Positions 52,625 through 61,321 of a stretch of DNA of 64,000 nt are shown piece after piece. A program made the translations under genes and the position numbers. Origin of the DNA: Kitasatospora cheerisanensis KCTC 2395 (GTDB taxonomy: Bacteria; Actinomycetota; Actinomycetes; Streptomycetales; Streptomycetaceae). The stretch lies in contig NZ_KK853997.1 in the NCBI RefSeq assembly GCF_000696185.1, forward strand, positions 5,378,584-5,442,583, written 5' to 3'. Within the stretch, counting starts at the first letter, position 1, and the number at the start of each line of letters is the position of its first letter. Under the pieces are notes generated by a model, which saw only the letters and a list, made by a program, of their open reading frames with translations, was not told the origin of the DNA and made no database searches.

Positions 52625-53983
52625 ATGAGCACTTCCTCCGCTGACTCGGTCGCCGGGCAGGCCGTCAAGGCCGCCGACCGCGCGCACGTCTTCCACTCGT
52701 GGTCCGCCCAGGCCCTGATCGACCCCCTCGCGGTGGCCGGTGCCGAGGGCTCGTACTTCTGGGACTACGACGGCAACCGCTACCTGGACTTCTCCTCGCA
52801 GCTGGTGAACACCAACATCGGGCACCAGCACCCGAAGGTGGTCGCCGCGATCCAGGCGAAGGCCGCCCAGCTGTGCACCATCGCCCCCGGCTTCGCCGAG
52901 GAGTCGCGCAGCGAGGCCGCCCGGCTGATCGCCGAGCGCACCCCCGGCGACCTGGACAAGATCTTCTTCACCAACGGCGGCGCCGAGGCGAACGAGAACG
53001 CGATCCGGATGGCCCGGCTGCACACCGGCCGTCACAAGGTGCTCTCCACCTACCGCTCGTACCACGGCGCCACCGCCAACGCGATCACCCTGACCGGTGA
53101 CCCGCGCCGCTGGGCGAACGAGACCGGCGTCTCCGGCATCGTGCACTTCTGGGGTCCGTACGCGTACCGCTCCAACTTCCACGCCGAGAACGAGGCGCAG
53201 GAGTGCGAGCGCGCGCTCGCGCACCTGGAGCAGACCCTCGCGTTCGAGGGCCCCGGCACCGTCGCGGCGATCATCCTGGAGACGGTGGTCGGCACCGCCG
53301 GCATCCTGGTGCCGCCGGCCGGCTACCTGGCGGGCGTGCGGGAGATCTGCGACAAGTACGGGATCGTGTTCATCCTGGACGAGGTGATGGCCGGGTTCGG
53401 CCGCACCGGCGCGTGGTTCGCCGCCGACCACTGGGGCATCACCCCGGACCTGCTGACCTTCGCCAAGGGCGTCAACTCCGGCTACCTGCCGCTCGGCGGC
53501 GTGGCCATCTCGGGGGCGATCGCCGAGACCTTCGCGCAGAAGGCGTTCCCCGGCGGCCTCACCTACTCCGGCCACCCGCTGGCCTGCGCCTCCGCCGTGG
53601 CCACCATCAACACGATGGCCGAGGAAGGCATCGTGGAGCACGCCAAGCACATCGGCGAGACCGTGCTCGGCCCCGGCCTGCGCGAGCTGGCGGAGCGTCA
53701 CCCGTCGATCGGCGAGGTCCGCGGCCTCGGCGTGTTCTGGGCGCTCGACCTGGTGAAGAACCGCGAGACCCGCGAGCCGCTGGTGCCGTACAACGCGGCC
53801 GGCGCCGACAACGCGCCGATGGCGCAGCTCGCCGCGGCGTGCAAGCAGCGCGGCCTGTGGCCGTTCGTCAACATGAACCGCTTCCACGTCGTTCCGCCGT
53901 GCAACATCAGCGAGGAGGACGCCAAGACCGGCCTCGCGGTGCTGGACGAGGTGCTCACCCTCACGGACGCGCACACCGTCTGA
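52625..53983 (+). CDS. Class III aminotransferase (aspartate aminotransferase family)
   Basis: This 452-residue PLP enzyme has NGGAEANENAIRMARLHTGR (phosphate cup), FILDEVMAGFGRTG (ring-binding Asp) and LTFAKGVNSGYLPLGGVAIS (Schiff-base Lys281). It is closer to the taurine-pyruvate / omega-amino acid branch than the first aminotransferase (HSWSAQALIDPLAVAGAEGS at the N-terminus). GABA, beta-alanine or beta-aminoisobutyrate are candidate donors, and the methylmalonate-semialdehyde-type dehydrogenase at 59,039 would take the last product onward. It is a single gene between two strong terminators. The ATG at 52625 follows no obvious RBS. Confidence 0.92.
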   Translation: MSTSSADSVAGQAVKAADRAHVFHSWSAQALIDPLAVAGAEGSYFWDYDGNRYLDFSSQLVNTNIGHQHPKVVAAIQAKAAQLCTIAPGFAEESRSEAARLIAERTPGDLDKIFFTNGGAEANENAIRMARLHTGRHKVLSTYRSYHGATANAITLTGDPRRWANETGVSGIVHFWGPYAYRSNFHAENEAQECERALAHLEQTLAFEGPGTVAAIILETVVGTAGILVPPAGYLAGVREICDKYGIVFILDEVMAGFGRTGAWFAADHWGITPDLLTFAKGVNSGYLPLGGVAISGAIAETFAQKAFPGGLTYSGHPLACASAVATINTMAEEGIVEHAKHIGETVLGPGLRELAERHPSIGEVRGLGVFWALDLVKNRETREPLVPYNAAGADNAPMAQLAAACKQRGLWPFVNMNRFHVVPPCNISEEDAKTGLAVLDEVLTLTDAHTV

Positions 53984-53998
53984 CGAACCGTCGGCGAA

Positions 53999-54028
53999 GG
54001 AGGCCCCGGGCGACCGCCCGGGGCCTCC
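53999..54028 (+). terminator. Perfect 13-bp hairpin terminator
   Basis: GGAGGCCCCGGGC (53999-54011) pairs with GCCCGGGGCCTCC (54016-54028) around GACC. Confidence 0.9.
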
Positions 54029-54041
54029 GTGCTGTCGGCGG

Positions 54042-54260
54042 CCGGTCTTCACCGACCGGCGGATCCTGCTGGCCGGCAGCGGTGCGAGCCGCACCCCGCG
54101 TGCGCTCGGCGGACTGCCCTACGCCCGGCTGCGCCGCGTCGAACCCCGGCACACCTGGGAGTCCGACCGCATCGACCTGCACTTCGCGGACGGGTCGCCG
54201 GCCGCGCTGGAGATCACCGAGAAGGAGTTCGCCAGCCCCGTCGCCCTCGGCCCGCGCTGA
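54042..54260 (+). pseudogene. C-terminal fragment of a PH-like-domain protein without a start
   Basis: Frame 3 reads VFTDRRILLAGSGASRTPRA, then YARLRRVEPRHTWESDRIDL and HFADGSPAALEITEKEFASP, to a TGA at 54258-54260. GC3 and codon use match real genes. VFTDRRILLA followed by a Y-x-x-I/L-x-x-V strand is typical of bacterial PH-like domains. There is no ATG or GTG in frame before it, and the frame runs straight back into the terminator hairpin of the aminotransferase gene. This looks like the 3' remnant of a gene whose 5' part was deleted. Confidence 0.55.
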
Positions 54261-54267
54261 CCAGCCG

Positions 54268-55914
54268 TCAGCGGCGCACCGCGTCCAGTGCCAGCAGGGC
54301 CACGTGCAGCGACAGGCAGGACTCCACCTGGTCCAGGTCGATGCCGAGGATGCGCTCGACCTTGTGGAGCCGGTCGTAGAAGGACGGGCGGGACAGGTGG
54401 GCGGCGTCGGCCGCGGCGGACTTGTTCCGGCCCTGCTCCAGGTAGATCCGCAGCATCTGCACCAACTGGCCGCCGTGCTCGGCGTCGTGGGCGAGCAGCG
54501 GGCCGAGCTCGCGCTCCACGTAGGTCTGCAGGCGCTCGTCGTCGCGGAGCAGGTGGAGCAGGCCGCGCAGGCGGACGTCGGGCAGCCGGTAGTAGGCGGC
54601 GCGGTTGCCCGGGGCGTCGTGCAGTGCGGCGTCGGCGACCTGGGTGGCCTCCAGCAGGGTGCGGCGGGCGTCGCGGACCGAGCCCACCGAGGAGCCGACC
54701 GCTATCACCGGCTCGGCGGCCGCGCCGTCCCGGCCGGCCTCCGCGGACAGCCGGCGCAGCGCCGCCGCGAACGCCTCCAGCGAGGCGTGCTCGTCCTGCT
54801 GCGAGCCGAGCGCGACCAGCACGCCCACGCCCTCGTCGTCCAGCGCGCCGACCAGCGCGGACAGCCGGGCGGAGCGGATCGCGGTGGCCGCCAGCTCGGT
54901 GAAGTCGCGCAGCCGGGCCTGCGCCTCCAGCGCGGCGGGCAGCGGTCCCTGACGCTGCCTCAGCACCACGCCGACCAGTCGGCGGCCCTCCAGCGGGACG
55001 CCCAGCGCCTGGGCGCGCAGCGACACCTCGGAGACGGTGAGCGCGTGGGTGAGGATGCCCGACAGCAGGGTGCGGTGGGTCTGCCGCTCCAGCGACTCGC
55101 GGTCGCGCACCACCAGCCGGTTCAGCGCCAGCGTTGCCGCGCCGCGCTCCAGCAGCATCGCGTGCGGGTGCGGCACGTCCGGCGGGAGCGGCACCGGCTC
55201 GTCGACCAGCACCAGCCGGCCCCAGTCCTGGCCGCGCGCGCCGACCGTGGTCACCAGCCAGCCCGAGCGCGGGTCGTAGCCGGTCCGGCCCGGCGGGTTG
55301 ACGCCGCGCGAGCGGTGCTCCCAGTTCTCCAGCAGCTCCTGCTCGCCGCGCCCCGCCGTGTCGTGCGCCAGCACCTGGTGCGCCAGGTTCTCCAGCACCA
55401 CCGGCGCGCCCGCCATCCGGCCGACCTGCCGGACCACCTCGGCGGGCTCCGCGCCCTCGGTGGCCAGCTCGTTGAACACCTGGTGGACCGCCTCGGACAC
55501 CCGCAGCTGCTCCAGTTGCGCGTTCACCACCAGGGCGTGCACCGCCTCGGTCACCGCGACGAACTTCAGCTCCCGGCGCAGCACCACCAGCGGCAGGTTG
55601 TGCCGCTCGGCCGCCGCGACCAGCGCCCGCGGCAGCGAGTCGAAGTAGCGCCGGCCGAACTCGATCACCAGCCCGGCCACCCCGATCTCGGCCAGCTCCC
55701 GCACGTACCGGGCCAGGCCGTCCCGGTCCTCCGGGAGCGCGATGCCGGTGGACAGCACCAGCTCGCCGCCGCGCAGCACGCCCGCGACGTCCGGCAGCTC
55801 GCTGACGTGCACCCAGCGCACCGGGCGCTCCAGCGCGCCGGCGCCCGCCACCACCTGGGGCAGGCCGCGCCGCATCACGTCGAGATCGAGCACGCGGGCG
55901 ACGGTGGGCAGCAT
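54268..55914 (-). CDS. PucR family transcriptional regulator
   Basis: This 548-residue activator has an N-terminal PucR domain (LPTVARVLDLDVMRRGLPQV ... HVSELPDVAGVLRGGELVLS), a GGDEF-like middle (CdaR type), and a C-terminal HTH_30 domain (YLEQGRNKSAAADAAHLSRP, then SFYDRLHKVERILGIDL). PucR-type proteins regulate purine, polyamine or GABA use. The ATG at 55914 is preferred over GTG 55923 because GGAGGT sits seven bases before it. It is divergent from the aldehyde dehydrogenase at 56,099 and probably controls it. Confidence 0.94.
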   Translation of the reverse strand: MLPTVARVLDLDVMRRGLPQVVAGAGALERPVRWVHVSELPDVAGVLRGGELVLSTGIALPEDRDGLARYVRELAEIGVAGLVIEFGRRYFDSLPRALVAAAERHNLPLVVLRRELKFVAVTEAVHALVVNAQLEQLRVSEAVHQVFNELATEGAEPAEVVRQVGRMAGAPVVLENLAHQVLAHDTAGRGEQELLENWEHRSRGVNPPGRTGYDPRSGWLVTTVGARGQDWGRLVLVDEPVPLPPDVPHPHAMLLERGAATLALNRLVVRDRESLERQTHRTLLSGILTHALTVSEVSLRAQALGVPLEGRRLVGVVLRQRQGPLPAALEAQARLRDFTELAATAIRSARLSALVGALDDEGVGVLVALGSQQDEHASLEAFAAALRRLSAEAGRDGAAAEPVIAVGSSVGSVRDARRTLLEATQVADAALHDAPGNRAAYYRLPDVRLRGLLHLLRDDERLQTYVERELGPLLAHDAEHGGQLVQMLRIYLEQGRNKSAAADAAHLSRPSFYDRLHKVERILGIDLDQVESCLSLHVALLALDAVRR

Positions 55915-56098
55915 CGCGGACACCTCCAGGGGGTTTCAGGGTGTCAAGTCAATCATGCCCTGCCGCGACGCTGTGTCGCCCCGGCGGAGCCTTGCAGCGT
56001 GTAAGGCCGCCCGCCCGGGCCGTTGCTGAGTGACGCTTGCCCCGAGCACCCGAACCGAGGCATCGTCGGCCGGGTCGAGTAGGCAATGGAGGCAACTC

Positions 56099-57613
56099 AT
56101 GGACCTGACCAGCTTCAACGACGGCGCGCAGTACATCGCGGGCCGCCCGACCCGGGGCTCCGGCGGCGAACCGTTCGACGTGGTCAACCCCGCCGACGGC
56201 AGCACCGTCCAGCAGGTCGAACTGGCCTCCACCGCCGACGTCGACACCGCCGTCGCCGCCGCCCGCGCCGCGCTGCCCGAGTGGTCCGGCGCCACCCCCG
56301 GCGCCCGCTCCGAGGCGCTGAACCGGTTGGCCGGCATCCTGGCCGACCGGGCCGGCCAGTTCGCCCGGGTCGAGACCGCGCAGACCGGCAAGCCGATCAA
56401 GCTGTCCACCGAGTTCGACGTCCCCGGCACCATCGACAACACCGCGTTCTTCGCCGGCGCCGCCCGCAACCTCGAAGGCAAGGCCGCCGGCGAGTACAGC
56501 GGCGACCACACCTCGTACGTGCGCCGCGAGGCCATCGGCGTGATCGGCAGCATCGCGCCGTGGAACTACCCGCTGCAGATGGCCGCCTGGAAGATCCTGC
56601 CGGCCATCGCCGCCGGCAACACCATCGTCCTCAAGCCCGCCGAGATCACCCCGCTGACCTCGCTGCTGTTCGCCCGGGCCTGCACCGACGCCGGCATCCC
56701 CGACGGCGTCGTCAACGTCGTCACCGGCGCCGGCCGCACCGCCGGCGAGCACCTGATCGGCCACCCCGACGTCGCCATGGTGTCCTTCACCGGCTCCACC
56801 GCCGTTGGCAAGCGGGTCGCCGAGATCGCCACCGCCACCGTCAAGCGCACCCACCTCGAACTCGGCGGCAAGGCCCCGTTCGTGGTCTTCGACGACGCCG
56901 ACCTGGACGCCGCCGTGCACGGCGCCGTCGCCGCCTCGCTGATCAACGGCGGCCAGGACTGCACCGCCGCCACCCGCGCCTACGTCCAGCGCCCGCTGTA
57001 CGACGCCTTCGTGGCCGGCGTCGCCGAGCTGTACGCCGCGATCCGCCTCGGCGACCCGCTGAACCCGCAGACCGACATGGGCCCGCTGGTCTCCTTCGCC
57101 CACCGCGACCGCGTGGCCGGCTTCGTCGAACGCGCCCGCTCCTACGCCACCGTCGTCACCGGCGGCCCCGCCGACGGCAAGGGCCACGACGGCCACGACC
57201 TCTCGCGCGGCGCCTACTACCGCCCCACCCTGATCACCGGCGCCGCCCAGGACAGCGAGGCCGTCCAGGGCGAGATCTTCGGCCCGGTGCTCGTCGTCCT
57301 GCCGTTCGACAGCGACGAGGAGGGCCTGCGCCTCGCCAACGACACCCCCTACGGCCTGGCCGCCTCCGCCTGGACCCGCGACATCCACCGCTCGCTGCGC
57401 GCCACCCGCGAGATCGCGGCCGGCTGCGTCTGGGTGAACGACCACATCCCGATCATCAGCGAGATGCCGCACGGCGGGTACAAGGCCTCCGGCTACGGCA
57501 AGGACATGTCCCAGTACTCGCTCGACGAGTACACCCAGGTCAAGCACGTCATGTTCGACACCACCGCGGTCGCCCGCAAGGACTGGCACCGCACCGTCTT
57601 CGGCGACCGCTGA
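56099..57613 (+). CDS. Aldehyde dehydrogenase, aminobutyraldehyde/betaine-aldehyde-like
   Basis: This 504-residue enzyme has the catalytic Cys288 in INGGQDCTAATR, general base Glu254 in THLELGGKAP, and the cofactor block APWNYPLQMAAWKILPAIAA. It resembles the first dehydrogenase (51,019) closely in motifs but has a longer N- and C-terminus. Being divergent from a PucR regulator, it may act on a different amino-aldehyde of the same pathway. The ATG at 56099 has GGAGG at 56088-56092. The in-frame ATG at 56030 is upstream of that RBS and is not used. Confidence 0.93.
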   Translation: MDLTSFNDGAQYIAGRPTRGSGGEPFDVVNPADGSTVQQVELASTADVDTAVAAARAALPEWSGATPGARSEALNRLAGILADRAGQFARVETAQTGKPIKLSTEFDVPGTIDNTAFFAGAARNLEGKAAGEYSGDHTSYVRREAIGVIGSIAPWNYPLQMAAWKILPAIAAGNTIVLKPAEITPLTSLLFARACTDAGIPDGVVNVVTGAGRTAGEHLIGHPDVAMVSFTGSTAVGKRVAEIATATVKRTHLELGGKAPFVVFDDADLDAAVHGAVAASLINGGQDCTAATRAYVQRPLYDAFVAGVAELYAAIRLGDPLNPQTDMGPLVSFAHRDRVAGFVERARSYATVVTGGPADGKGHDGHDLSRGAYYRPTLITGAAQDSEAVQGEIFGPVLVVLPFDSDEEGLRLANDTPYGLAASAWTRDIHRSLRATREIAAGCVWVNDHIPIISEMPHGGYKASGYGKDMSQYSLDEYTQVKHVMFDTTAVARKDWHRTVFGDR

Positions 57614-57621
57614 CGGAACGC

Positions 57622-57638
57622 CGGGCCCCCGGGGCCCG
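57622..57638 (+). terminator. Short GC-only hairpin after the aldehyde dehydrogenase
   Basis: CGGGCCCC-C-GGGGCCCG, eight bases after the stop. The loop is very small, so the end pairs must open. Confidence 0.5.
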
Positions 57639-57735
57639 CGACCCGTGTAAGAGAACACCGGTACCCCGCTCTTCCCGGTGGCGACAGCAGGCACCCCGCC
57701 CGCTGCCCGTCACCGGGAGAGACGAGGAACCGCAC

Positions 57736-58191
57736 GTGAGCACCACCCGCCACCCCAGCGCCCTGCACTGGCTGGCCGACGCCGCCCCCGACCCCGACGA
57801 CTGCCGCCGCACCTGGGAACGCACCGGCCTCGGCCTCGCCCTGCTGCCCGCCGGCCGCCGCTGGGACGTCCTGCACGCCCCCGGCCCGCTCGGCCGCCCC
57901 GCCGCCGCCCTGCTCGACCGGCCCGGCGGCGGCCCCGTCCTGGAGGACCCGGCCGGGGACACCGTCGGCTTCCTCGTCCCCGTCGGCACCGCCGACCGCT
58001 GGCTCGGCACCGGCATCCGCCGCTCCGGCGACGGCACCTGGATCGCCGTCCCGCACCCCGAACTCCCCACCCGCGGCCCGCACTGGCTGATCCCCCCGCA
58101 CCGCAGCGGACGCCTCGTCGACCCCGCCGCCCTCGAACTCGCCCTGCACGACGCCGCCGCGCACCTGCACTGCCCGCGATTCCCGCGCTGA
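57736..58191 (+). CDS. Primase/polymerase-like small protein, unknown function
   Basis: This 151-residue protein shows the pattern LHWLADAAPDPDDCRRTWER, then LGLALLPAGRRWDVLHAPGP, VGFLVPVGTADRWLGTGIRR and WLIPPHRSGRLVDPAALELA. I remember this pattern from streptomycete proteins annotated as bifunctional primase/polymerase N-terminal domain. It shares the theme 'WDVL...P.G ... FFV/FLVP ... W' with the gene at 9,638, so the two may be distant paralogues. No catalytic residues can be named. The GTG at 57736 follows GACGAGGAACCGCAC. It is followed by an unknown nucleotidyltransferase-like gene 18 bases on, probably in one transcript. Confidence 0.7.
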   Translation: MSTTRHPSALHWLADAAPDPDDCRRTWERTGLGLALLPAGRRWDVLHAPGPLGRPAAALLDRPGGGPVLEDPAGDTVGFLVPVGTADRWLGTGIRRSGDGTWIAVPHPELPTRGPHWLIPPHRSGRLVDPAALELALHDAAAHLHCPRFPR

Positions 58192-58209
58192 ACGGCCCAC
58201 ACTGTCCCC

Positions 58210-58932
58210 ATGGACACCAGCACCGCCGACCCCGGGCCGCCCGTCCGCGACCGGCACACCCGCCTGCTCACGGACGCGCAGCCCTACTGCCTGCGGCACG
58301 CCCTCGCACTCGCCGGACCGGACGCGCTCCGCCTGCACGGCCTGCCGGTCCGCGTCCACGGCGCCGACCTGCTGCTGGTCACCGCCGAAGGCCCGCCGCT
58401 CGGCGACCTCGCCGCCGGACTCGCCGAGACCCTGCGCGCCGCCGGCCACCGCACCGAGGCCGCCCCCGGCACCGCCCGCCGCCACCAACTCGCCGTTGTG
58501 GACGGCGAGTCCAGGGTGGGCATCGAGCTGCGCCGGGAACCGCTGACCCGCCCGCCGGTGCTGCCCGAGGACGCCCCCGTCCCGGTCGCCGCACTGGAGG
58601 ACGCGGCCGCGCTCGCCGTCCTCACCCTGTGCGAACGCGCCCTGCCCGCCGAGCTGTTCACCGTGCACGCGCTCACCGCCCGGCTGCGCGAAGGGCAACT
58701 CCTCGCCCTGGCGGCCGCGTTCGACGAGGAGTTCACCGCCGCGACGCTCGCCGACCGGCTGGAGAGCGCCGCCGCGCCGCTCCCCTCCGGCGCCGACGAC
58801 ACCCGGCAGTGGGCCGAGAACTGGGCCCAGGACCTGCGGCTCGACCTGCTGGAGACCACCGAACTCGCCGACGGACTGCACGACCCGTACCTGGACGACG
58901 CCGACCCCGACGGGGCGTCCGACGACCTGTAA
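58210..58932 (+). CDS. Nucleotidyltransferase (AbiEii-like), degenerate, unknown function
   Basis: This 240-residue protein has a block LALAGPDALRLHGLPVRVHG, then ADLLLVTAEGPPLGDLAAGL, laid out like the core of AbiEii/AbiGii-type nucleotidyltransferases. Those have GG..A..HGL...TxDLD. Here the GG is GP and the DLD is DLL, so metal-binding acids are missing. Later parts (ALEDAAALAVLTLCERALPA; LFTVHALTARLREGQLLALA) match the helical half of that family. If correct, it is probably inactive. No partner antitoxin is obvious; the gene 18 bases upstream is primase-like. This is a fold-level inference. Confidence 0.6.
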   Translation: MDTSTADPGPPVRDRHTRLLTDAQPYCLRHALALAGPDALRLHGLPVRVHGADLLLVTAEGPPLGDLAAGLAETLRAAGHRTEAAPGTARRHQLAVVDGESRVGIELRREPLTRPPVLPEDAPVPVAALEDAAALAVLTLCERALPAELFTVHALTARLREGQLLALAAAFDEEFTAATLADRLESAAAPLPSGADDTRQWAENWAQDLRLDLLETTELADGLHDPYLDDADPDGASDDL

Positions 58933-59038
58933 GGGTGAATCGCGCTTCCCCGTCAGGGTGCTCGTTGAGCGCGCCGGGCAGGCCGCGCAGACTGGAGAAC
59001 GAGCGCGGGACATCCGTGGACATCGGAGGCAGAGACCC

Positions 59039-60562
59039 TTGAGCAAGCACATCACGCACTGGATCGGCGGCCAGTCCGTCGCCACCGCCGGAACCGCGCC
59101 CCGCCGCGGCGACATCTTCGACCCGGCCACCGGCCAGGTCACCGGCCACGTCGACTTCGCCGAGATCGCCGAGGTCGACCAGGCCGTCGCCGCCGCCGCC
59201 CAGGCCTTCACCTCCTGGCGCAAGGCGTCCATCGCCAAGCGCACCCAGGTGCTGTTCAACTTCCGCGAGCTGTTCAACGCCCGCAAGGACGAACTCGCCG
59301 CGATCATCGTCTCCGAGCACGGCAAGGTGCACTCCGACGCCCTCGGCGAGCTCGCCCGCGGCCAGGAAGTCGTCGAGTACGCCTGCGGCATCCCGCAGCT
59401 GATCAAGGGCGGCTTCACCGAGCAGGCCTCCACCGGCGTCGACGTCTACTCGATCCGCCAGCCGCTCGGCCCGGTCGCCATCATCTCGCCGTTCAACTTC
59501 CCGGCCATGGTGCCGATGTGGTTCTTCCCGATCGCCATCGCGGCCGGCAACACGGTGATCCTCAAGCCCTCCGAGAAGGACCCGTCCGCGGCCAACTTCA
59601 TCGCCGAACTGTGGAAGGAAGCCGGCCTCCCCGACGGCGTCTTCAACGTCGTCCACGGCGACAAGGTCGCGGTCGACCGCCTGCTGGAGCACCCCGACGT
59701 CAAGTCGGTCTCCTTCGTCGGCTCCACCCCGATCGCCCGCTACGTGTACGAGACCGGCACCCGCTACGGCAAGCGCGTGCAGGCCCTCGGCGGCGCCAAG
59801 AACCACATGCTGGTGCTCCCCGACGCCGACCTCGACCTGGCCGCCGACGCCGCCATCAACGCCGGCTTCGGCGCGGCCGGCGAGCGCTGCATGGCCGTCT
59901 CCGTCCTGGTCGCCGTCGACCCGATCGGCGACGAACTGGTCGCCAAGATCAAGGAGCGGATGGCCACCCTCAAGGTCGGCCCCGGCTGCAACGGCGACTC
60001 CGAGATGGGCCCGCTGGTCACCGGCGTCCACCGCGACAAGGTCACCTCCTACGTCGAGTCCGGCGTCGCCGACGGCGCCGAGCTCGCCGTCGACGGCCGC
60101 AAGCACGCCATCACCGGCGAGGACGCCAACGGCGCCCCCACCACCGACGGCTTCTGGCTCGGCCCCACCCTGTTCGACCACGTCAAGCCGGGCATGTCCG
60201 TCTACAACGACGAGATCTTCGGCCCGATCCTGTCGATCGTCCGCGTCCCCTCCTACGACGAGGGCCTGGACCTGATCAACAACAACCCGTACGGCAACGG
60301 CACCGCCATCTTCACCAACGACGGCGGCGCGGCCCGACGCTTCCAGAACGAGGTCGAGGTCGGCATGGTCGGCATCAACGTGCCGATCCCCGTCCCCGTC
60401 GCCTACTACTCCTTCGGCGGCTGGAAGGCCTCGCTGTTCGGTGACAGCCACGCCTACGGCGCCGACGGCGTCCAGTTCTTCACCCGCGGCAAGGCCGTCA
60501 CCCAGCGCTGGCTCGACCCCTCGCACGGCGGCATCAACCTCGGCTTCCCCACCAACAGCTGA
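59039..60562 (+). CDS. mmsA: Methylmalonate-semialdehyde dehydrogenase, TTG start
   Basis: This 507-residue enzyme converts methylmalonate semialdehyde or malonate semialdehyde to propionyl-CoA or acetyl-CoA, with CoA. The catalytic Cys284 is in AAGERCMAVSVLV. The family-specific QALGGAKNHMLVLPDADLDL replaces the usual ELGGK motif, which distinguishes MmsA from other dehydrogenases. The start appears to be TTG at 59039 (LSKHITHWIGGQSV), with GGAGG ten bases upstream. In-frame codons further up are not conserved. It fits as the end of valine, beta-alanine or pyrimidine breakdown and would take products of the class III aminotransferases. Confidence 0.95.
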   Translation: MSKHITHWIGGQSVATAGTAPRRGDIFDPATGQVTGHVDFAEIAEVDQAVAAAAQAFTSWRKASIAKRTQVLFNFRELFNARKDELAAIIVSEHGKVHSDALGELARGQEVVEYACGIPQLIKGGFTEQASTGVDVYSIRQPLGPVAIISPFNFPAMVPMWFFPIAIAAGNTVILKPSEKDPSAANFIAELWKEAGLPDGVFNVVHGDKVAVDRLLEHPDVKSVSFVGSTPIARYVYETGTRYGKRVQALGGAKNHMLVLPDADLDLAADAAINAGFGAAGERCMAVSVLVAVDPIGDELVAKIKERMATLKVGPGCNGDSEMGPLVTGVHRDKVTSYVESGVADGAELAVDGRKHAITGEDANGAPTTDGFWLGPTLFDHVKPGMSVYNDEIFGPILSIVRVPSYDEGLDLINNNPYGNGTAIFTNDGGAARRFQNEVEVGMVGINVPIPVPVAYYSFGGWKASLFGDSHAYGADGVQFFTRGKAVTQRWLDPSHGGINLGFPTNS

Positions 60563-60569
60563 CACCGCC

Positions 60570-60618
60570 GAACGCCGAACGGCCGGCCCCCTGCCAGGGG
60601 GCCGGCCGTTCGGCGTTC
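60570..60618. terminator. Perfect 23-bp bidirectional terminator
   Basis: A 23-base arm (60570-60592) pairs without mismatch with 60596-60618, leaving a 3-base loop. It lies between convergent mmsA and the TetR gene. Confidence 0.92.
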
Positions 60619-60631
60619 CCGCGTCGGACGG

Positions 60632-61273
60632 CTACTCCGCGCCGCTGTTCCGCACCTGCCGGCGCACCGTCGCCCGCACCGCCCGCGACACCACCGGACC
60701 CAGCCCGTCCACCACCTCGACCAGCACCCCCAGCTGGTCCAGCGCCGCGAACGCCCCCGCCGCACCCTCCGGATCCACGCCGTCGTACAACTCCAGGCCG
60801 ATGAAGCCCGCCGTCACCGCCCGCGCCAGACCCGCCAGATCGAGGAACTCCGCCAGCGGATGACCCGTGAACAGCCGCGCCAGGACGGCCTCGATCTCCA
60901 CCGTCCACAGCCGCAGCGCGTCGCCCGTCACCTCCGCGAGCTGCGGATATCCCTTCGCCCCCGCCAGGAACTGCCCCAGCAGCGCGACGTTCCCGTCCTC
61001 CCGCTCCCGCGCGTGCAGCTCCTGACCCACCGTCAGCAGCTCGCGCAGCGACCGCACCTCCGCGAACCGCTCCCGGTACCGCTCCAGCCGCAGCCCCGTC
61101 TCACGCAGCGCCGCCGCCGCGAGCAGCCCCTCCACCGTCTTGAAGTGGTAGAACACCAGCGCCTGATTGGCCCCGACCTCCGCGGCGATGCTCCGCGCCG
61201 AAACCCCCGAGATCCCCTGCCGCTTGAGCGCACCGATGGCCGCATCCATCAACCGCTCACGTGTGTCGCTCAT
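60632..61273 (-). CDS. TetR family transcriptional regulator of the SRPBCC/DUF4166 operon
   Basis: This 213-residue regulator has an N-terminal helix-turn-helix (LKRQGISGVSARSIAAEVGA, then NQALVFYHFKTVEGLLAAAA). The C-terminal domain is helical with a conserved E/G-rich pocket (TAGFIGLELYDGVDP). It is the third gene of a minus-strand set (SRPBCC - DUF4166 - tetR), 48 bases after DUF4166. The TTGAGCG palindromes upstream of the first gene (62,962 and 63,006) have TetR-operator architecture and are the natural targets. The ATG at 61273 begins a standard MSDTRERLMDAAI. Confidence 0.94.
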   Translation of the reverse strand: MSDTRERLMDAAIGALKRQGISGVSARSIAAEVGANQALVFYHFKTVEGLLAAAALRETGLRLERYRERFAEVRSLRELLTVGQELHAREREDGNVALLGQFLAGAKGYPQLAEVTGDALRLWTVEIEAVLARLFTGHPLAEFLDLAGLARAVTAGFIGLELYDGVDPEGAAGAFAALDQLGVLVEVVDGLGPVVSRAVRATVRRQVRNSGAE

Positions 61274-61321
61274 GCGCCGCAGCGTAGCCGTCGGCCGCCC
61301 CGGCCGGTCGCCCGCATCCCG

